DNA of 64,000 nt. Origin: Halomonas sp. CUBES01 (GTDB lineage Bacteria; Pseudomonadota; Gammaproteobacteria; Pseudomonadales; Halomonadaceae). The DNA is taken from contig NZ_JAJLLW010000003.1 in assembly GCF_020991005.1 (NCBI RefSeq), forward strand, positions 62,001 to 126,000. Direction: 5' to 3'. Made by a program: the position numbers and the translations under genes. Positions 8,978-17,522 of this stretch are shown here, piece after piece. The first letter of the stretch is position 1. Every line of letters begins with the position of its first letter. The notes below the pieces were generated by a model. That model did no database searches. It was given only the letters and a program-made list of their open reading frames with translations, and was not told the DNA's origin.

Positions 8978-10258
8978 ATGGACGTCATTATTCTCTTCAG
9001 CGTTTTCCTGGGGCTGCTACTGGTGGGGATGCCGATTGCGTTCTCCCTGGGGCTGGCCTCGCTTTCCTACCTGTTGCTTGCGGACATTTCGCTGACTATC
9101 GTGCCGCAGCGCATGTATGCGGGCATCGATACCTTTGTGCTGCTGTGCATTCCCGGCTTTGTGCTGGCCGGTAATCTGATGAACGTGGGCAATATCACGG
9201 AGCATATCGTGCGCTTTGCCAACGCCCTGTTGGGCCATATCCGCGGCGGGCTGGGGCTGGCCAATGTGGGCGGCTCGATGATTTTTGGCGGTATCTCCGG
9301 CACCGCCGTGGCCGATTCGGCCAGCATCGGTTCGGTGATGATTCCCGGTATGGCGCGCTCCGGCTACGACAAACCCTTCGCTGCTGCGGTAACCGCCGCG
9401 TCCTCGACCATCGGCCCCATTATCCCGCCCAGCGTGCCCATGATCATAGCCGGCTCGCTGAGCGGGATCTCGGTCGGGCGCATGTTCCTGGCAGGCGCGG
9501 TGCCCGGCCTGCTACTGGGCCTTGCCATGATGGTCACGGTGTATATCCTGGCCGTTCGCCGCGGCTACCCCAAAGAGGAACGGGTGCCTTTCCTGCAGCT
9601 GCTACGCGAAGCAAGGACGGCCTTCTGGGCGCTGCTGATGACGGTGATCATTCTTTACGGCATCATCGGCGGCTTTTTTACGCCCACTGAAGCCTCCATC
9701 GTTGCCAGCCTGTATGCCCTGGTCGTCGGCATGTATGTCTATAAAGGCCTGACCTGGAAAAAGCTCCCCGCGATCTTGTCGGATACCGTCTTGACCTCGT
9801 CGGCACTGCTGCTGATGGTGGGGTTGGCGAACCTGTTTGGCTGGATTCTCACCAGCGAGCAGATTCCCCAGATGATTGCTTCAGTGATTCTCTCGATCAG
9901 TGACAATCCCCTGGTCGTGCTGCTTATTCTCAACCTTATCCTGTTGTTTGTCGGCGCCTTCATGGAAACCATCGCCGCGCTGATCATTCTTTTTCCTGCC
10001 CTGGTAGGGGTCGCCACTGGCGTCGGTGTCGATCCGGTTCACTTTGCGGTGATCGCGGTGTTGAACCTGATGATTGGGCTGACCACGCCGCCGGTCGGGG
10101 TGTGCCTGTTCGTGGTGGCGGGGATTGGCAAGCTGCCGATGCTGACGGTGGCAAGGGCCATCGTGCCGTTCTTGCTGTGCAATCTGGCGGTGCTGATGCT
10201 GGTGACCTACGTTCCGGCCATTTCGCTCTGGCTACCCAACCTGCTGATGGGAGAGTAA
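8978..10258 (+). CDS. TRAP transporter large permease (DctM family)
   Basis: A 426-residue hydrophobic protein with about 12 membrane spans, the Na+-driven transport subunit of the TRAP system. Family segments visible are the start FLGLLLVGMPIAFSLGL, the hairpin motif GGISGTAVADSASIGSVMIP and the later PTEASIVASLYAL and NLMIGLTTPPVGVCLF. Only 2 nt separate it from dctQ and 5 nt from uxuB. Na+ coupling suits a halophile. Substrate is as inferred for the binding protein. Confidence 0.9.
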   Translation: MDVIILFSVFLGLLLVGMPIAFSLGLASLSYLLLADISLTIVPQRMYAGIDTFVLLCIPGFVLAGNLMNVGNITEHIVRFANALLGHIRGGLGLANVGGSMIFGGISGTAVADSASIGSVMIPGMARSGYDKPFAAAVTAASSTIGPIIPPSVPMIIAGSLSGISVGRMFLAGAVPGLLLGLAMMVTVYILAVRRGYPKEERVPFLQLLREARTAFWALLMTVIILYGIIGGFFTPTEASIVASLYALVVGMYVYKGLTWKKLPAILSDTVLTSSALLLMVGLANLFGWILTSEQIPQMIASVILSISDNPLVVLLILNLILLFVGAFMETIAALIILFPALVGVATGVGVDPVHFAVIAVLNLMIGLTTPPVGVCLFVVAGIGKLPMLTVARAIVPFLLCNLAVLMLVTYVPAISLWLPNLLMGE

Positions 10259-10263
10259 CGACG

Positions 10264-11733
10264 ATGGATCTGCAACGTATTGAAGCCTCAACAAAAAGTG
10301 GCCAGATCGGGGTGGTCCATCTGGGCCTGGGCGCTTTTCACCGCGCCCACCAGGCCGTGTATCTGGAGCGCTATCGCCAACGCAGCGGCGATCGTGGGTG
10401 GGGTGTCTGCAGCGCGAATTTACGCTCGAGCGTTGCTCTCGTCGACGGGCTACGCGCGGCGCAGCATCGCTATCACGTGGCCGAGTACGCCGACAGCGAC
10501 ACCCTGACGCTGCGGGAAATCGGCGTGATCGAAGAGACGCTGTTTTCAGGCCGTGATGCGGCGGGCCGCTGGGGGCGTGATCGAGACGCGCTGCTGGCGC
10601 GGATGGCCGCTGCCGAGACGCGTCTTGTCACCCTGACGGTGACCGAGAAGGGCTACTTTTTGAACCCGGCGAGCGGTGATTTGATGCGTGATGACGCGAT
10701 GATCATCGGCGATATTGCCGCCCCCCGGCAGCCGCGTACGGCACCGGGGTTGCTGGTGGAGGCGCTAGCCCGCCGGCGAGACGCTGGCATTGCCCCCTTC
10801 ACCGTGCTGTCCTGCGACAACATGCCGGATAACGGCAAGCGAACCCGCCAGGCCGTGGTGCAACTGGCCGAGCAGCGTGACACTGCCCTGGCTGGCTGGA
10901 TCGCCGATGAGGTGGCGTTTCCCTGCAGCATGGTGGACCGCATCGTGCCTGCCATGACCGACGCTGACTTCGAGCGTTTAGCGGCGCTGGGCGTTACCGA
11001 TGCAAACGCGGTGGTGTGTGAAGCATTCACCCAGTGGGTGGTCGAAGACAACTTTCCGCTGGGGCGGCCGGATTGGGAAGCCGAGGGCGTCGAGATGGTC
11101 GCCGACGTGGCGCCCTTTGAAACCATGAAGCTGCGCATGCTCAACGGCAGTCATTCCCTGCTGGCGTACCTGGGCGCGTTAGCGGGAATTGAAACGGTGT
11201 TTGACGGCGTCAATCACGTCGGGCTGCGCGCTGCCTTGCGCCGCTATATGCGCGAGGAGGCGGCGCCCACCCTCGAGATGCCCGAGGGCGTCGACCTGGA
11301 GGCCTACGCGGACTCGCTACTGGCCCGTTTTGCCAACGACAGCCTGCGCCATCGCCTGCACCAGATCGCCATGGACGGCAGCCAAAAACTCCCCCAGCGC
11401 TGGCTCTCCGGCGCCCTGAAGCGCGCAGGCGCCGGGCAGTCATCGCCGTGCGTGGCGTTGGGCATGGCGGCGTGGATTCGCTATACCTCGGGTGAGGATC
11501 TGATGGGCAAGCGCCACCCCGTCGACGATCCTCTCGCCCAGCGCTTCGAGTCGGTACATCAAGCCCATGGTCGCGATGCTGGCGCGCTGGTGGCGGCGTA
11601 TCTGGCCATGGACGATGTGGTGCCAAGCGAACTCGCAACTGATGACGGGTTTGCCCAGGCCGTGGTGTCTGCGTACCAGACGTTGACCCAGGACGGTCTG
11701 GAGGAGGCGCTTGCAGCGCTGACGCATAGTTAG
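10264..11733 (+). CDS. uxuB: D-mannonate oxidoreductase (fructuronate reductase)
   Basis: A 489-residue polyol-specific long-chain dehydrogenase of the mannitol dehydrogenase family. It has the N-terminal nucleotide-binding stretch GVVHLGLGAFHRAHQAVYLE and the catalytic signature MKLRMLNGSHSLLAYLG (Lys, Asn, His) near residue 290. E. coli UxuB is 486 residues. It reduces D-fructuronate to D-mannonate with NADH. The ATG at 10264 follows the dctM stop directly; a longer frame overlapping dctM is not credible. It lies between the transporter and uxuA, as expected for a hexuronate operon. Confidence 0.9.
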   Translation: MDLQRIEASTKSGQIGVVHLGLGAFHRAHQAVYLERYRQRSGDRGWGVCSANLRSSVALVDGLRAAQHRYHVAEYADSDTLTLREIGVIEETLFSGRDAAGRWGRDRDALLARMAAAETRLVTLTVTEKGYFLNPASGDLMRDDAMIIGDIAAPRQPRTAPGLLVEALARRRDAGIAPFTVLSCDNMPDNGKRTRQAVVQLAEQRDTALAGWIADEVAFPCSMVDRIVPAMTDADFERLAALGVTDANAVVCEAFTQWVVEDNFPLGRPDWEAEGVEMVADVAPFETMKLRMLNGSHSLLAYLGALAGIETVFDGVNHVGLRAALRRYMREEAAPTLEMPEGVDLEAYADSLLARFANDSLRHRLHQIAMDGSQKLPQRWLSGALKRAGAGQSSPCVALGMAAWIRYTSGEDLMGKRHPVDDPLAQRFESVHQAHGRDAGALVAAYLAMDDVVPSELATDDGFAQAVVSAYQTLTQDGLEEALAALTHS

Positions 11734-11757
11734 AGGCTGACAAAAAAGGAGCTCACC

Positions 11758-12957
11758 ATGGAACATACCTGGCGCTGGTTTGGCCCGAACGATGCGATTC
11801 GTCTGGACGAGATTCGCCAGACGGGCGCCACCGGCATCGTGACCGCACTGCATGAGGTGCCCAACGATCAGGTCTGGTCGGTTGAGGCGATCCGTGAGCG
11901 TCAGCGGATGATCGAAGCGGCTGGCCTTACGTGGTCGGTGGTAGAGAGTGTGCCGGTTCATGAGTCGATCAAGCAAGGCCTGCCCGAACGCGATGCGCTG
12001 ATCGCCACCTACTGCCAGACACTACGCAACCTGGCGGCCTGCGGTATCGACACCGTTTGCTACAACTTCATGCCGGTGCTGGACTGGACGCGTACCGACC
12101 TGGCCTACGCCTTACCCGATGGCGCCTTGGCGCTGCGCTTCGACCAGGTGGCCTTCGCAGCCTTTGATCTTTACCTGCTTCAGCGTCCCGGCGCCGACGC
12201 GGAATACCGCGCCGAAGAGAAAAGAAAGGCGCACCGCTATCTCGACGGGTTGGATAGCGCCGGCCGTGACCAATTGGTCAATACGTTGATCGCCGGGCTG
12301 CCCGGGGCCGAGGAGCACTACACCCTCGAGCAGTTTCGTGCGGTATTGGACGAGTACGCTGATATTGATGCCTCCCGGTTGCGGGAAAATCTTGGCTACT
12401 TTCTGCAGGCGGTGATTCCGGTCGCGGAAGAGGAGGGTATCCGTATGGCCATCCACCCGGATGACCCACCCCGGCCGCTACTCGGACTGCCGCGTGTGGT
12501 CTCGACCCGTGAGGATGCCCAGTGGATCGTGGACTGTATGCCCAGCCCCGCCAACGGCCTGACGTTTTGCACGGGCTCTTACGGCGTGCGACAAGACAAT
12601 GAATTGGTGGCCATGACCCGCCACTTTGCCCCGCATATTCACTTCATTCATTTACGTGCCACCCGCCGCGAAGCGGATGGCCTTTCCTTCCACGAGGCGC
12701 CGCATCTGGCCGGCGATGTGGATATGGTGGGCGTGATCCACGCCCTGGTCGACGAAGAGCGGCGCCGCGAGCATGAGGGCGGGGCGCGTTTACCGCTACG
12801 CCCTGACCACGGCCACCAACTGCTCGATGACCGGCAGCGCAATACGGCGCCCGGTTACTCGCTGTATGGGCGCATGCGCGGCCTGGCCGAGCTACGCGGG
12901 GTGGAGCTGGCCGTGCGGCAGTTGAGCGAGAGCACGTCGCGACCGTCTGGAGCCTAA
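11758..12957 (+). CDS. uxuA: D-mannonate dehydratase, xylose-isomerase-like fold (UxuA)
   Basis: A 399-residue protein matching UxuA across its length (E. coli 394). It starts with [27 protein letters not shown] and carries metal-site segments [17 protein letters not shown] (about 229-245), [17 protein letters not shown] and [11 protein letters not shown]. It is Fe2+/Mn2+-dependent and converts D-mannonate to 2-keto-3-deoxygluconate. AAAAAAGGAGCTCACC precedes the ATG. It is the last gene of the operon and converges on the damaged kduD. It is unrelated in fold to ManD five genes upstream, though both catalyse the same reaction. Confidence 0.93.
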   Translation: MEHTWRWFGPNDAIRLDEIRQTGATGIVTALHEVPNDQVWSVEAIRERQRMIEAAGLTWSVVESVPVHESIKQGLPERDALIATYCQTLRNLAACGIDTVCYNFMPVLDWTRTDLAYALPDGALALRFDQVAFAAFDLYLLQRPGADAEYRAEEKRKAHRYLDGLDSAGRDQLVNTLIAGLPGAEEHYTLEQFRAVLDEYADIDASRLRENLGYFLQAVIPVAEEEGIRMAIHPDDPPRPLLGLPRVVSTREDAQWIVDCMPSPANGLTFCTGSYGVRQDNELVAMTRHFAPHIHFIHLRATRREADGLSFHEAPHLAGDVDMVGVIHALVDEERRREHEGGARLPLRPDHGHQLLDDRQRNTAPGYSLYGRMRGLAELRGVELAVRQLSESTSRPSGA

Positions 12958-12978
12958 AAGCGCGCTGACGCCCGCCTT

Positions 12979-13540
12979 TTAACGGGCGAGCCAGCCACCG
13001 TCCACGGCCAGGGTGTGGCCATGCACGTAGCGGGCGGCGTCGGAGTATAGATATATGGCCGCACCGGCCAGATCCTCGGGGGTGCCCCAGCGTCCGGCGG
13101 GAATGCGGCCAAGTATTTCATCATGGCGCTTGGGATCGTCGCGTAGCGCTTGGGTGTTATCGGTGACCATATACCCTGGGGCGATGGCATTGACGTTGAT
13201 GTCGTGCGCGGCCCACTCGTTGGCAAGCAGCCGGGTAAGGCCGACGATGCCACTTTTGCTGGCGGTGTAAGAGGGGACGCGAATGCCGCCTTGAAACGAG
13301 AGTAGCGAGGCGATATTGACGATCTTGCCCGGTGCCTTGCGTTCAGTGAGGTGCTTGGCAACCTGCTGTGCCAGAAAGAACGCCGCCTTCAAGTTGACGT
13401 CGATCACCGCATCCCAGTCCCCCTCGGAGAACTCGAGGGCCGGCACTCGCCTCGGCGAGTGCCAGGGCAATCTCCTGACCCAAGCCTTTGTTGCAGCCGG
13501 TGCCCATGGCCACCTGGCCTTGCAGTGAAAATAACCTCAT
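12979..13540 (-). pseudogene. kduD: KduD-type short-chain dehydrogenase, broken by an internal deletion and frameshift
   Basis: The first 35 codons from the ATG at 13540 (AAGGAG, 6-nt spacing) encode a normal SDR beginning: TGCNKGLGQ for NAD binding, then ALALAEASAG. The reading then leaves frame. The rest of the enzyme, from ALEFSEGDWDAV to the end AVDGGWLAR, continues in another frame for about 153 codons, including the YTASK catalytic pair. KduD enzymes are about 253 residues; here 35+153 remain, so roughly 60-70 codons, including the NNAG segment, are missing. No functional enzyme can be made. Intact KduD would interconvert 2-keto-3-deoxygluconate and 2,5-diketo-3-deoxygluconate. It is the last gene of the kdgK operon. 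An assembly collapse at the inverted repeat is an alternative explanation. Confidence 0.8.
13442..13463. repeat. Perfect inverted repeat at the kduD deletion junction
   Basis: Arms GGCACTCGCC (13442-13451) and GGCGAGTGCC (13454-13463) are perfect reverse complements with a 2-nt spacer. It lies exactly where the two parts of kduD change frame, so it is probably linked to the deletion, by template switching or by hairpin-directed misalignment. Confidence 0.85.
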
Positions 13541-13596
13541 CGACATCTCCTTAACGTTATGCTGAGCCCATCATCGCTATACGGCTGCTTTCTGGT

Positions 13597-14268
13597 TTAA
13601 CCGAGCTGGGCAATAGCCGCAGGTAGTTCATCGGCGTGGTGAATGCCGATAGCGCCTTCGGGGGTGGTCTCTTCGTCCGGGAAGTGGTTGAGATGTATTA
13701 CCTGCATGCCCGCTGCCAAGCCGGCTTCTACGCCCACTGCCGCGTCATCGATCACAATACAGGCATGGGATGCATAGCCCATGGCAGCCGCTGCCTTGCG
13801 GTATAGTTCAGGGTCGGGCTTCCATACGTTGAGGGTGTAAGCGCTGAATAACTTACCTGCAAAGTGGTGACCCAATTGGGTGCTTTCCAGCGCACAGCGG
13901 ATTTTGCGCTCAGGGCCGTTAGAAACCACGGCCATGGCATGATGGCTTAACTGGTCAAGTGCGGCGGGTATGCCCGGGATCGCCTTAAGCTGGCTTCGCA
14001 TGTGGGCCTCCATTCGTGCCCGCATGCCCGCCTCAAGCTGTGTGAAAGCGTCTTCTTCTAACGCCTGAAAACGCGCTTCCAGTGTTTGCACGATGGTCTG
14101 GAAACGTACGCCGCGAAACTCATCCATATATTGTCGCGCGGAGAATGGCAGGCCGAATTCGGGGAGAATAGCGCCCATGACGTCGGCGAGCAGGATCTCG
14201 CTGTCGACCAGGGTGCCATCGCAGTCGAAGAGTAAGCACCGCAAAGCGGATGACTGGGCAACGCTCAT
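13597..14268 (-). CDS. HAD-superfamily sugar-phosphate phosphatase
   Basis: A 223-residue HAD hydrolase. Motif I is DCDGTLVDSE (nucleophile Asp15, acid/base Asp17). The helical cap follows, then motif II VVSNGPERKI near 110 and motif III/IV IVIDDAAVGVEAGLAAGM near 167-184. The ATG at 14268 overlaps the preceding stop as ATGA; an in-frame GTG 6 nt upstream is possible. The family includes 6-phosphogluconate phosphatase (YieH), beta-phosphoglucomutase and 2-deoxyglucose-6-phosphatase. In this operon it may clear phosphorylated sugar-acid side products such as 2-keto-3-deoxy-6-phosphogluconate or 6-phosphogluconate. The substrate is not determinable from sequence. Confidence 0.75.
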   Translation of the reverse strand: MSVAQSSALRCLLFDCDGTLVDSEILLADVMGAILPEFGLPFSARQYMDEFRGVRFQTIVQTLEARFQALEEDAFTQLEAGMRARMEAHMRSQLKAIPGIPAALDQLSHHAMAVVSNGPERKIRCALESTQLGHHFAGKLFSAYTLNVWKPDPELYRKAAAAMGYASHACIVIDDAAVGVEAGLAAGMQVIHLNHFPDEETTPEGAIGIHHADELPAAIAQLG

Positions 14269-15239
14269 TTCCACAGTTCCTCATTCACCAGGCTGATGGG
14301 GCGCTCGCCCTGCAGTGCCAGGCGAATATTATCGACCGCCCGTTGGGCCATGGCGTCGCGGGTTTCGTGGGTGGCAGAGCCAATATGGGGCAGGGCGACC
14401 ACATTGGGCATCTTCGGCAACGGCGACGATACCGACAGCGGCTCCTGCTCGAATACGTCCAGCCCTGCCGCGTGGATGACGCCGTTTTCCAGGGCGTGTA
14501 TCAGGGCGTGTTCATCGACCACTTTGCCACGGGCGATATTGATGAAAATGCCCGAGGGCTTCATCCGGGCGAACTCCCGGGCGCCGATCAGCCGCTCGGT
14601 GTCGGCGGTGAGGGGCACCGTGACACACACGAAATCGGCTTCGGCCAGCAGCTCGTCGAGCTCGCGGCGCTGGGCGCCCAGTTCGTTTTCAAGCGCAGGT
14701 TTGGGCGAGGCGTTCGAGTAGAGCACCTGCATGCCAAACCCTAGAGCACCACGCCTGGCGACGGCCTGACCGATCCGGCCGAAGCCCACCATGCCCAAGG
14801 TCTTGCCATGGATATCGCTACCGAACCGATCGGGGCCAATGCTTGCCTGCCAGTGTCCGGCTTTCACCCACTCGGCTAATTCAACGGCGCGCCTGGCCGT
14901 GGCCATGATCAGGGTAAAGCCTGTGTCGGCGGTGGTTTCGGTAAGCACGTCGGGGGTGTTGCACAACATGATGCCGCGCCGGGTCAGTTCCTCAACCGGG
15001 ATGTTGTCGTAGCCCACCGAGATGGTCGCGATGACTTCCAGCTCGGGCGCGGCGTCCAATAACGTCGGGGTAATCGCCAGGCCGGAACCGATGATGCCTT
15101 GCGCCCCCGCCAGTACTGCGCGATTTTCAGGCGCATCCAGTGCGGTAGGTTTTGGCAGTACGTCTACCTTGAACAAGTCGTTGAGTGTGTCGAGCTGAGC
15201 GTCGCTGAGTCGTCCTTGAACTACCAAACGTTTCTTCAC
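14265..15239 (-). CDS. D-2-hydroxyacid dehydrogenase (glyoxylate/2-ketogluconate reductase type)
   Basis: A 324-residue NAD(P)-dependent dehydrogenase. The Rossmann motif GFGRIGQAVARR is at 152-163. Catalytic Arg237 (in NIARGKVVDE), Glu266 (DVFEQEP) and His285 (LPHIGSAT) are all present. It is close in architecture to GhrB/TkrA (2-ketogluconate or hydroxypyruvate reductase). Its place after kdgK suggests reduction of a 2-keto sugar acid. It overlaps the downstream phosphatase by ATGA. AAGGAGATAACC precedes the ATG. Confidence 0.83.
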   Translation of the reverse strand: MKKRLVVQGRLSDAQLDTLNDLFKVDVLPKPTALDAPENRAVLAGAQGIIGSGLAITPTLLDAAPELEVIATISVGYDNIPVEELTRRGIMLCNTPDVLTETTADTGFTLIMATARRAVELAEWVKAGHWQASIGPDRFGSDIHGKTLGMVGFGRIGQAVARRGALGFGMQVLYSNASPKPALENELGAQRRELDELLAEADFVCVTVPLTADTERLIGAREFARMKPSGIFINIARGKVVDEHALIHALENGVIHAAGLDVFEQEPLSVSSPLPKMPNVVALPHIGSATHETRDAMAQRAVDNIRLALQGERPISLVNEELWK

Positions 15240-15281
15240 GGTTATCTCCTTGATAAAAGCCTTTTAACGTATCGCCAAGCG

Positions 15282-16265
15282 TCAGGCATCGGGGTGGTTG
15301 GCTTCAAGCGCCTGGAGTTGCTGGCGATTGGGTAGCCCTTCCATATCGCCTATCACCTGAACGGCCTGGGCGCCCACCAGGTTGCCCCGGTTGAGTGCTT
15401 GCTTAGGTGACAGGCCGTCGAGTAGCGCGCTGATCAACCCCACGGCGAAGCCGTCACCGGCGCCGACCGTATCCACCACCTTGGCCACGGGCTGACCCGG
15501 CACGGTAAAACTCTCCAGTTTGCCGGTAAGCATTCCCCGATAGTAGCTGCCTTCTGGCCCCAGTTTAATCACTACCGCCTTGGCGCCGCGCGCCAGGTAA
15601 GCGTCGGCGATGGCGTCCGGGGTCTCCTGCTGGGTTAGTAACTGCCCTTCGGCAAGGCCGGGCAGCACCCAGTCGGCGTGGCTGGCAAGCGCATTCAGGG
15701 TGTCGCGCATGGCGTCTTCACTCGGCCAAAGCGAGGGGCGCAGGTTAGGGTCAAAGGAGATGCTGGCGCCTTGGGCACGGGCCTGCTGCATTAAATGGCG
15801 CGTTAACTGGCAGGCGCTTTCAGAGAGCGCAGGGGTAATCCCAGTGGCGTGTAGATGGGTGAGCGACGAGAAGTCGATGGTTGATGCGTCGTCGACGGAC
15901 AGATAACTCGCAGCACTGCCGCGTCGGAAATACTCCACGCGAGGATCGGCGCCTTCCTCGGCCCGCTCTTTGAACATCAGCCCTGTTGGATGCTGCGTAT
16001 CGGTATGGAGGTAACGGTCATCGATACCTTCAGCGCTCAAGGCATGCTGGATAAAACGGCCGAGGCTGTCGGTACCGATACGACTCAACCAGCCTACATG
16101 AAACCCGAGGCGGGACAGTCCAATCGCCACGTTATTGTCGGCACCGGCCAGCCGGCGATGGAAGTGCTCAATCGCTGACAGGTCACCTTGGTCATCGGCA
16201 ACGAACATGGCCATTGCTTCGCCGAAAGTAAGCACCTGAGGGGAAGAAGAGCGCCTGTTTTCCAT
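15282..16265 (-). CDS. kdgK: 2-keto-3-deoxygluconate kinase (PfkB family)
   Basis: A 327-residue PfkB sugar kinase. The N-terminal GEAMAMF and the di-glycine-like AGADNNVAIGLSRLG (about 40-54) lead to the C-terminal VDTVGAGDGFAVG with catalytic base Asp271. The tyrosine/arginine block VEYFRRGSAASYLS (110-123) is typical of KdgK, which needs it to hold the open-chain acid. It phosphorylates KDG from UxuA/ManD at C6 for aldolase cleavage. No aldolase gene is in the window. The ATG at 16265 is preferred over an in-frame TTG 18 nt upstream. It follows the LacI regulator by 34 nt. Confidence 0.88.
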   Translation of the reverse strand: MENRRSSSPQVLTFGEAMAMFVADDQGDLSAIEHFHRRLAGADNNVAIGLSRLGFHVGWLSRIGTDSLGRFIQHALSAEGIDDRYLHTDTQHPTGLMFKERAEEGADPRVEYFRRGSAASYLSVDDASTIDFSSLTHLHATGITPALSESACQLTRHLMQQARAQGASISFDPNLRPSLWPSEDAMRDTLNALASHADWVLPGLAEGQLLTQQETPDAIADAYLARGAKAVVIKLGPEGSYYRGMLTGKLESFTVPGQPVAKVVDTVGAGDGFAVGLISALLDGLSPKQALNRGNLVGAQAVQVIGDMEGLPNRQQLQALEANHPDA

Positions 16266-16299
16266 GGGAGTAGTCTCTAGCAAGTGGAATAGGTAACGG

Positions 16300-17307
16300 T
16301 CACGGAGCGGTACTGCCCCGGACGAGCAGTTGAGGTGAGTGACGGCTGTGAAAAGTCAGCGGCGTCGCGCGTCGTTCAAGTTGGTTAACCAGACAGGCGA
16401 CGGCATCACGGCCGATGCTGTCGGTGGGCTGGGCAAGCGTGGTAATGCCCGGTGTCATCAGTTCGCACCATTCGAGTTCGTCGATGCCCATCAATCCCAC
16501 GGGGCCCATCGCGACGCCGAGCCGCTTGAAACAGCGCGCCATGGCCAGCGTGGCGTTGCCATTGGCGCACAGCACCGCGCAATGGCCGGGCGCATACGGT
16601 TCCACGAACGTGGCCAAGTTTGCACAGGGCGCGTCGATGTCCCAATGGCTGAGCATCAGCGTCTGGTGGGTGAACCCCATTGCGTCTGCCTGTTGCTGAA
16701 AACGCTCCAGTCGCGCCTGGCGAGTGCTGGTGTGCTCGGGCGTTTCGCTGACATACAGAATCGAGCGATAGCCCTGCTGCGCCAGGTGCGCCAGGGCCAT
16801 ATCGATCGCCAGGGCATTGTCGAGACCGATCACCTCAGCGTTGAGATGCTTGATGTCACGATCGAGCAGAACCCGGGGCACGCCGCTGTCCAGCAATGTC
16901 TGCCCCGACTGCCCGACGGCATTGATAATCAGCCCTTCGACCTGATAGGCCGCGAGCGTCGCCAGGTGGTGTTGTTCGAGCGCCGGGTCGTTATCGGTAT
17001 TGCAGACGATCAACGAATAACCGAAGTCGCGGCATGCGATCTCCACGCCATGCATTACGGCCACCGAAAAAGGGTTGCGTATATCCGCCACCATCATCCC
17101 CAGCAGGCGGGAGCCGCCGCCTTTGAGTCCCCGGGCCATCTGGTTGGGCTGATAGCCCAATGCCGCCGCAGCCTCGGCAACACGCTGCTGCAGCGATTGA
17201 GAAAGCTTGTCGCGTTCGGGGCCAAAGAAGCGTGAAACGCTGGACTTGGAGGTGCCCGCTCGCTTGGCAACTTCGATCAAGGTGGCCCGGGTAGGCGGCG
17301 AAGGCAT
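16300..17307 (-). CDS. LacI-family transcriptional regulator of the kdgK operon
   Basis: A 335-residue LacI/GalR repressor. Its helix-turn-helix (TLIEVAKRAGTSKSSVSRFF) occupies about 9-28 and the hinge helix QPNQMARGLKGGGS about 53-66. A periplasmic-binding-type effector domain follows (LLGMMVADIRNPFS ... VGLMGIDELEWCELMTPGITTLAQP). It heads the minus-strand kdgK operon and has a perfect 14-bp palindrome 26 bp before its start, suggesting autorepression. The effector is probably KDG or a related acid (KdgR/GntR-like role), inferred from the operon content. Confidence 0.85.
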   Translation of the reverse strand: MPSPPTRATLIEVAKRAGTSKSSVSRFFGPERDKLSQSLQQRVAEAAAALGYQPNQMARGLKGGGSRLLGMMVADIRNPFSVAVMHGVEIACRDFGYSLIVCNTDNDPALEQHHLATLAAYQVEGLIINAVGQSGQTLLDSGVPRVLLDRDIKHLNAEVIGLDNALAIDMALAHLAQQGYRSILYVSETPEHTSTRQARLERFQQQADAMGFTHQTLMLSHWDIDAPCANLATFVEPYAPGHCAVLCANGNATLAMARCFKRLGVAMGPVGLMGIDELEWCELMTPGITTLAQPTDSIGRDAVACLVNQLERRATPLTFHSRHSPQLLVRGSTAP

Positions 17308-17332
17308 AGGTGTCGGTGCGCTGTAATTAAAA

Positions 17333-17346
17333 TGGGAACGTTCCCA
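17333..17346. promoter_or_regulatory. LacI-type operator palindrome
   Basis: TGGGAACGTTCCCA is a perfect 14-bp palindrome with the central CpG usual for LacI-family operators. It lies 26 bp upstream of the LacI-family start and about 175 bp upstream of cmoM, so it probably governs the regulator and kdgK. The rest of the 215-bp gap between the two divergent genes shows no other clear structure. Confidence 0.75.
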
Positions 17347-17522
17347 ACGCTAGTCGGTTTCTATGCGAAAGGCAATGCCAAATGAGCATATAAGGAAGCG
17401 GCTACCCGCCAGGCCAGCGGTGGCATTGGTCAAGCCCCAGTACCGATGATCGGGCGACGGCAGGCGTTTCACCTATAAGCAAGGTAAACTAGCCAGCTTT
17501 GAGACGACAACTGGCTTGAGGC

